From: Thermomucor indicae-seudaticae
Taxonomy: Eukaryota > Mucoromycota > Mucoromycetes > Mucorales > Lichtheimiaceae
NCBI GenBank assembly: GCA_000787465.1
Contig: JSYX01000539.1
Span: forward strand, 1 to 19,650
Direction: 5' to 3'
Length of the DNA stretch: 19,650 nt
This document shows, in pieces, positions 19,634 through 19,650 of the stretch (positions are counted from its first letter, which is position 1; each line of letters opens with the position of its first letter). The notes under the pieces were generated by a model. The model was not told where the DNA came from. It was given only the letters and a program-made list of their open reading frames with translations, and did no database searches. The translations under genes were made by a program, and so were the position numbers.

Positions 19634-19650
19634 AGGTTGTTTCCAAAGGC

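Noticed and set aside
1..19650. CRISPR array, operon or bacterial mobile element
   Set aside because: No regularly spaced repeats. Dense spliceosomal introns and eukaryotic gene families make this nuclear fungal DNA.

Overview
The window is nuclear DNA from a fungus. The genes are tightly packed and cut by many small introns, mostly 55-76 nt with GT..AG ends and CTAAC/CTGAC-like branch sites. They include the fungal-type ribosome-biogenesis co-chaperone Jjj1, NOT3/NOT5 and an eRF3 that lacks a Q/N prion domain. The protein sequences and intron style suggest an early-diverging fungus, most likely Mucoromycota. That placement is inference from sequence impression only.

Layout. 1-974: no gene resolved, with an unusually GC-rich block near 330-600. 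975-4098 (-): three-exon Golgi-type glycosyltransferase-like protein. 4656-4898 (+): small two-exon orphan gene with a polyadenylation signal. 5108-5883 (+): mitochondrial ribosomal protein bL12m. 5884-8004: about 2.1 kb with no convincing gene. 8005-9899 (-): J-domain protein Jjj1/DNAJC21. 9998-11360 (-): DCN1-like cullin-neddylation factor of the DCUN1D4/5 type, nine exons including a probable GC-AG intron. 11754-14604 (-): CCR4-NOT subunit NOT3/NOT5, 13 exons, with a polyglutamine run. 14605-14765: short shared promoter. 14766-17028 (+): release factor eRF3 (SUP35), nine exons. 17287-18076 (-): uncharacterised multi-exon gene with a mariner-like MITE apparently forming most of one intron. 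18077-19495: repeat-like and broken coding-like sequence. 19496 to the edge (+): possible start of another gene.

The recognisable genes centre on making and controlling protein: mitochondrial ribosome (bL12m), 60S subunit maturation (Jjj1), mRNA deadenylation (NOT3) and translation termination (eRF3). NOT3 and eRF3 are divergent from a 161-bp spacer. eRF3 carries two overlapping PAM2 motifs, the contact through which eRF3 engages poly(A)-binding protein, so the pair links termination to poly(A)-tail shortening. The splice models below were built by hand. All recognised-family models keep reading frame through every junction, but N-termini and a few weak donor sites need transcript support.
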